From contig JAKLIX010000014.1 of NCBI GenBank assembly GCA_022709385.1, positions 1-64,000 of the forward strand: a stretch of DNA of 64,000 nt. The letters are read 5' to 3'. The DNA comes from Bacteroidota bacterium (GTDB lineage Bacteria > Bacteroidota > Bacteroidia > Bacteroidales > CAIXZF01). Position 1 is the first letter of the stretch, and every line of letters starts with the position of its first letter. Position numbers and translations under genes: made by a program. This document shows, piece by piece, positions 62,247-64,000 of this stretch. Under the pieces are notes generated by a model, which was given only the letters and a program-made list of their open reading frames with translations, had not been told where the DNA came from and ran no database searches.

Positions 62247-64000
62247 TCAATTGCCTGTATCATCAAGCGCCTTGCTCACGAAAACGGTCTCATCCTCTGT
62301 CTGCATTTCAAACTGATGCTTCCTGAACAATGCAATCATCCTGCTGTTATCCGTGGTAGTCTGAGCCACCATACGCTTCAGTTTCCATTTGCCTGCGATT
62401 TCAAGGCAGTATCCGGTGAGATGATGACCCAGATCGCGGTTCTGCCAGGCATCTGCAATCAGGATAGCATACTCCACTTCTTCATGGTCGGGATCGGCAA
62501 CAAGGCGGCCCACACCGACCAGTTTTTTCCGGTCATTTTCAGTGACTTCCGCCACAATGGCGATTTCCCTGTCATAATCGATGTAACAATAACGGCTGGC
62601 CACTTCATGGGTTTCCCAGTGGAAAAAATACCTGAAACGCGAATACAGGGATTCCGCGGAACAACTGCGCAACAGTTCAAACCACATCGGTTCGTCTTCC
62701 GGTTTAATGGGTCTGAAAAGGATGCTGCTTCCGTCTTTCAGATTAAACTCCCTCACATATTTTTCGGGATAAGGATGCAGGGCCAGATGTGAAAAGGATG
62801 CCATGGGTGTTTGGACATGCTGTGAGTCAAGCACAATTCGGGCATCCAGCGCAAGGACCTGTTCCGGAGATATCAGCAGCGGATTGATATCCAACTCTTT
62901 AATCTCAGGATAATCGGCAGCCAGGTAGGAAATCCGGATGAGCACTTCGATCAGTTTGTCAGGACTTTTATGGCTGGCCCCCCTGTAGCCTGTAATCAGG
63001 GGATAAATCCTCAGGGATTCGAGCATGAGCCGGGCAAGCCGCTCATTCAGCGGAGGGAAACCCAGGGCCCTGTCAGCATAAAGTTCAGCAGCTGTTCCTC
63101 CCATGCCGGCCATGATGACCGTCCCGAAGACCGGATCTTTTTTTATGCCCACGATCAGCTCCAGCCCTTCTTTCGAGGAAGCCATCTTCTGAATACTCAC
63201 ACCTTCTATCCTTGCTCCGGGCATCAGGGTCTTAACCTTATACATCATATGATCCCAGGCATGTCTGACCATTTTCTCATCGGCCAGGTTCAGCATGACC
63301 CCCCCCACATCCGACTTATGAGTAATATCAGGAGCATGTATCTTCATAACCACGGGATAGGTGGTGACAGTTGACAGGGCAACAGCCTCCTCAGCCGAGT
63401 GGGCGATACGGGGAAGGGTGACTGGAATGCCATAGGCTTCAAGGAATCTTTTGGAACTTTCCTCCGACAGAATTTCCCCTTCGGTTGACCAGTCCCGTAA
63501 AAATTCTGCTTTTGCCTTTTCCCTGTCGATATTGAATTCCAACGGAATATCCCTGGGGGTCTCGTAGAGAATCCCGAGATTTCGAGCATAAGAGGTCAGG
63601 GTCATAAATGCCCTGATGGCCTGTTCGGGAGTCTGATAAGCGGCAACGCCGGCGTCGGTCAGGATTTGTATGCCTTCCCTCATGCTTTTCCCGCCAATCC
63701 ATGCAGCAAGTATGGGCTTGCCGGCTGACCCTGCGAGGGCACCGACTTCTTTAGCGGTAGCGAGCGGATTGGTCATGGCCTGGGGTGTGAGGATTACAAG
63801 TACGGCATCCACACCCTGATCCTGCAGTACGATGGAAACCGCTTTTGCCACCCTTTTGGCACGTGCATCTCCCAGCACATCCACCGGGTTTCCGTGTGAC
63901 CAGAACGCCGGCAGGTTCTCATTCAACATGGTCAGGGTATCATCCGACAGCCTGGCAAGCTCCCCATGCATCGCAATCAGGGTGTCGGTAGCCATCACCC
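62247..64000 (-). CDS. acyl-CoA synthetase (NDP-forming)/GNAT acetyltransferase fusion, 5' end outside window
   Basis: About 584 residues visible; the N-terminus runs off the right edge. In order: the end of the CoA-binding/CoA-ligase region (about 1-150; NPVDVLGDARAKR), an ATP-grasp domain (about 180-400; YPVVMKIHAPDITHKSDVGGV, GIKKDPVFGTVIMAGMGG, ELDINPLL) and a C-terminal GNAT acetyltransferase (about 430-575; with LVGVGRLVADPD and DAWQNRDLGHHL, the acetyl-CoA loop). This is the architecture of protein lysine acetyltransferase Pat (YfiQ/PatZ), which acetylates acetyl-CoA synthetase and other enzymes. Whether the synthetase half is active cannot be judged without the missing part. Confidence 0.88.
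   Translation of the reverse strand, partial: VMATDTLIAMHGELARLSDDTLTMLNENLPAFWSHGNPVDVLGDARAKRVAKAVSIVLQDQGVDAVLVILTPQAMTNPLATAKEVGALAGSAGKPILAAWIGGKSMREGIQILTDAGVAAYQTPEQAIRAFMTLTSYARNLGILYETPRDIPLEFNIDREKAKAEFLRDWSTEGEILSEESSKRFLEAYGIPVTLPRIAHSAEEAVALSTVTTYPVVMKIHAPDITHKSDVGGVMLNLADEKMVRHAWDHMMYKVKTLMPGARIEGVSIQKMASSKEGLELIVGIKKDPVFGTVIMAGMGGTAAELYADRALGFPPLNERLARLMLESLRIYPLITGYRGASHKSPDKLIEVLIRISYLAADYPEIKELDINPLLISPEQVLALDARIVLDSQHVQTPMASFSHLALHPYPEKYVREFNLKDGSSILFRPIKPEDEPMWFELLRSCSAESLYSRFRYFFHWETHEVASRYCYIDYDREIAIVAEVTENDRKKLVGVGRLVADPDHEEVEYAILIADAWQNRDLGHHLTGYCLEIAGKWKLKRMVAQTTTDNSRMIALFRKHQFEMQTEDETVFVSKALDDTGN

Overview
The window looks like a chromosome segment of a member of the phylum Bacteroidota. 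The evidence is seven proteins with C-terminal type IX secretion (T9SS) sorting domains, promoters of the Bacteroidota type (TTTG or TTG, 19-20 bases, then TAnnTTTG), a short-chain-type threonine dehydrogenase, and Bacteroidota-style domains such as FISUMP, SBBP and four-helix-bundle proteins. Genus cannot be read from the sequence. Most of the window is moderately GC-rich and tightly packed; roughly 26.3-37.8 kb is visibly AT-richer, repeat-laden and accessory in character.

Layout. (1) 0.25-14.4 kb: secreted and surface proteins, namely two PNGase F-like proteins around glycyl-tRNA synthetase, an SBBP beta-propeller protein and a large M14 carboxypeptidase with two FISUMP domains. (2) 14.5-26.3 kb: a surface polysaccharide cluster with gmd, a winged-helix regulator, flippase, polymerase, the complete three-enzyme UDP-L-FucNAc pathway (FnlA/CapE, FnlB/CapF, FnlC/CapG), two glycosyltransferases and a DUF354 protein. 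A four-helix-bundle gene bounded by inverted repeats sits inside the FucNAc genes. (3) 26.3-37.8 kb: an accessory island with a MazEF-like pair, three copies of a promoter-bearing repeat, and a run of plus-strand single genes followed by imperfect palindromes that resemble integron attC sites. A frameshifted group II intron on the minus strand interrupts one promoter repeat, and two broken BRO-N genes each carry a copy of a ~105-bp inverted-repeat element. (4) 37.8-47.3 kb: a sulfur and respiration block. A Rieske protein and a cytochrome b fused to a 12-haem cytochrome c are transcribed leftward. A PsrABC/PhsABC-like molybdoenzyme, two half-size YeeE/YedE sulfur transporters and two membrane-anchored rhodanese-like proteins are transcribed rightward; the last two lack the catalytic cysteine but both end in Glu-Gly-Cys. 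(5) 47.3-64 kb: mostly housekeeping genes (hflX, lnt, tyrS, cysS, threonine dehydrogenase, alkaline phosphatase), a HepT-MntA pair, further T9SS proteins and, running off the right edge, an acyl-CoA synthetase fused to a GNAT acetyltransferase.

How the parts may work together (inference). Block 4 reads as one quinone-linked sulfur module: YeeE/YedE proteins import a sulfur compound, the rhodanese-like proteins bind or relay sulfane sulfur, the molybdoenzyme with its NrfD subunit exchanges electrons between sulfur compounds and quinone, and the Rieske/cytochrome b/multihaem complex connects quinol to periplasmic electron carriers. Block 3 reads as an integrase-less cassette array whose cargo is mostly secreted or lipid-anchored proteins.

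The strongest candidates for something undescribed are the attC-like cassette array with its group II intron, the cytochrome b-dodecahaem fusion, and the pair of Cys-terminal pseudo-rhodaneses.
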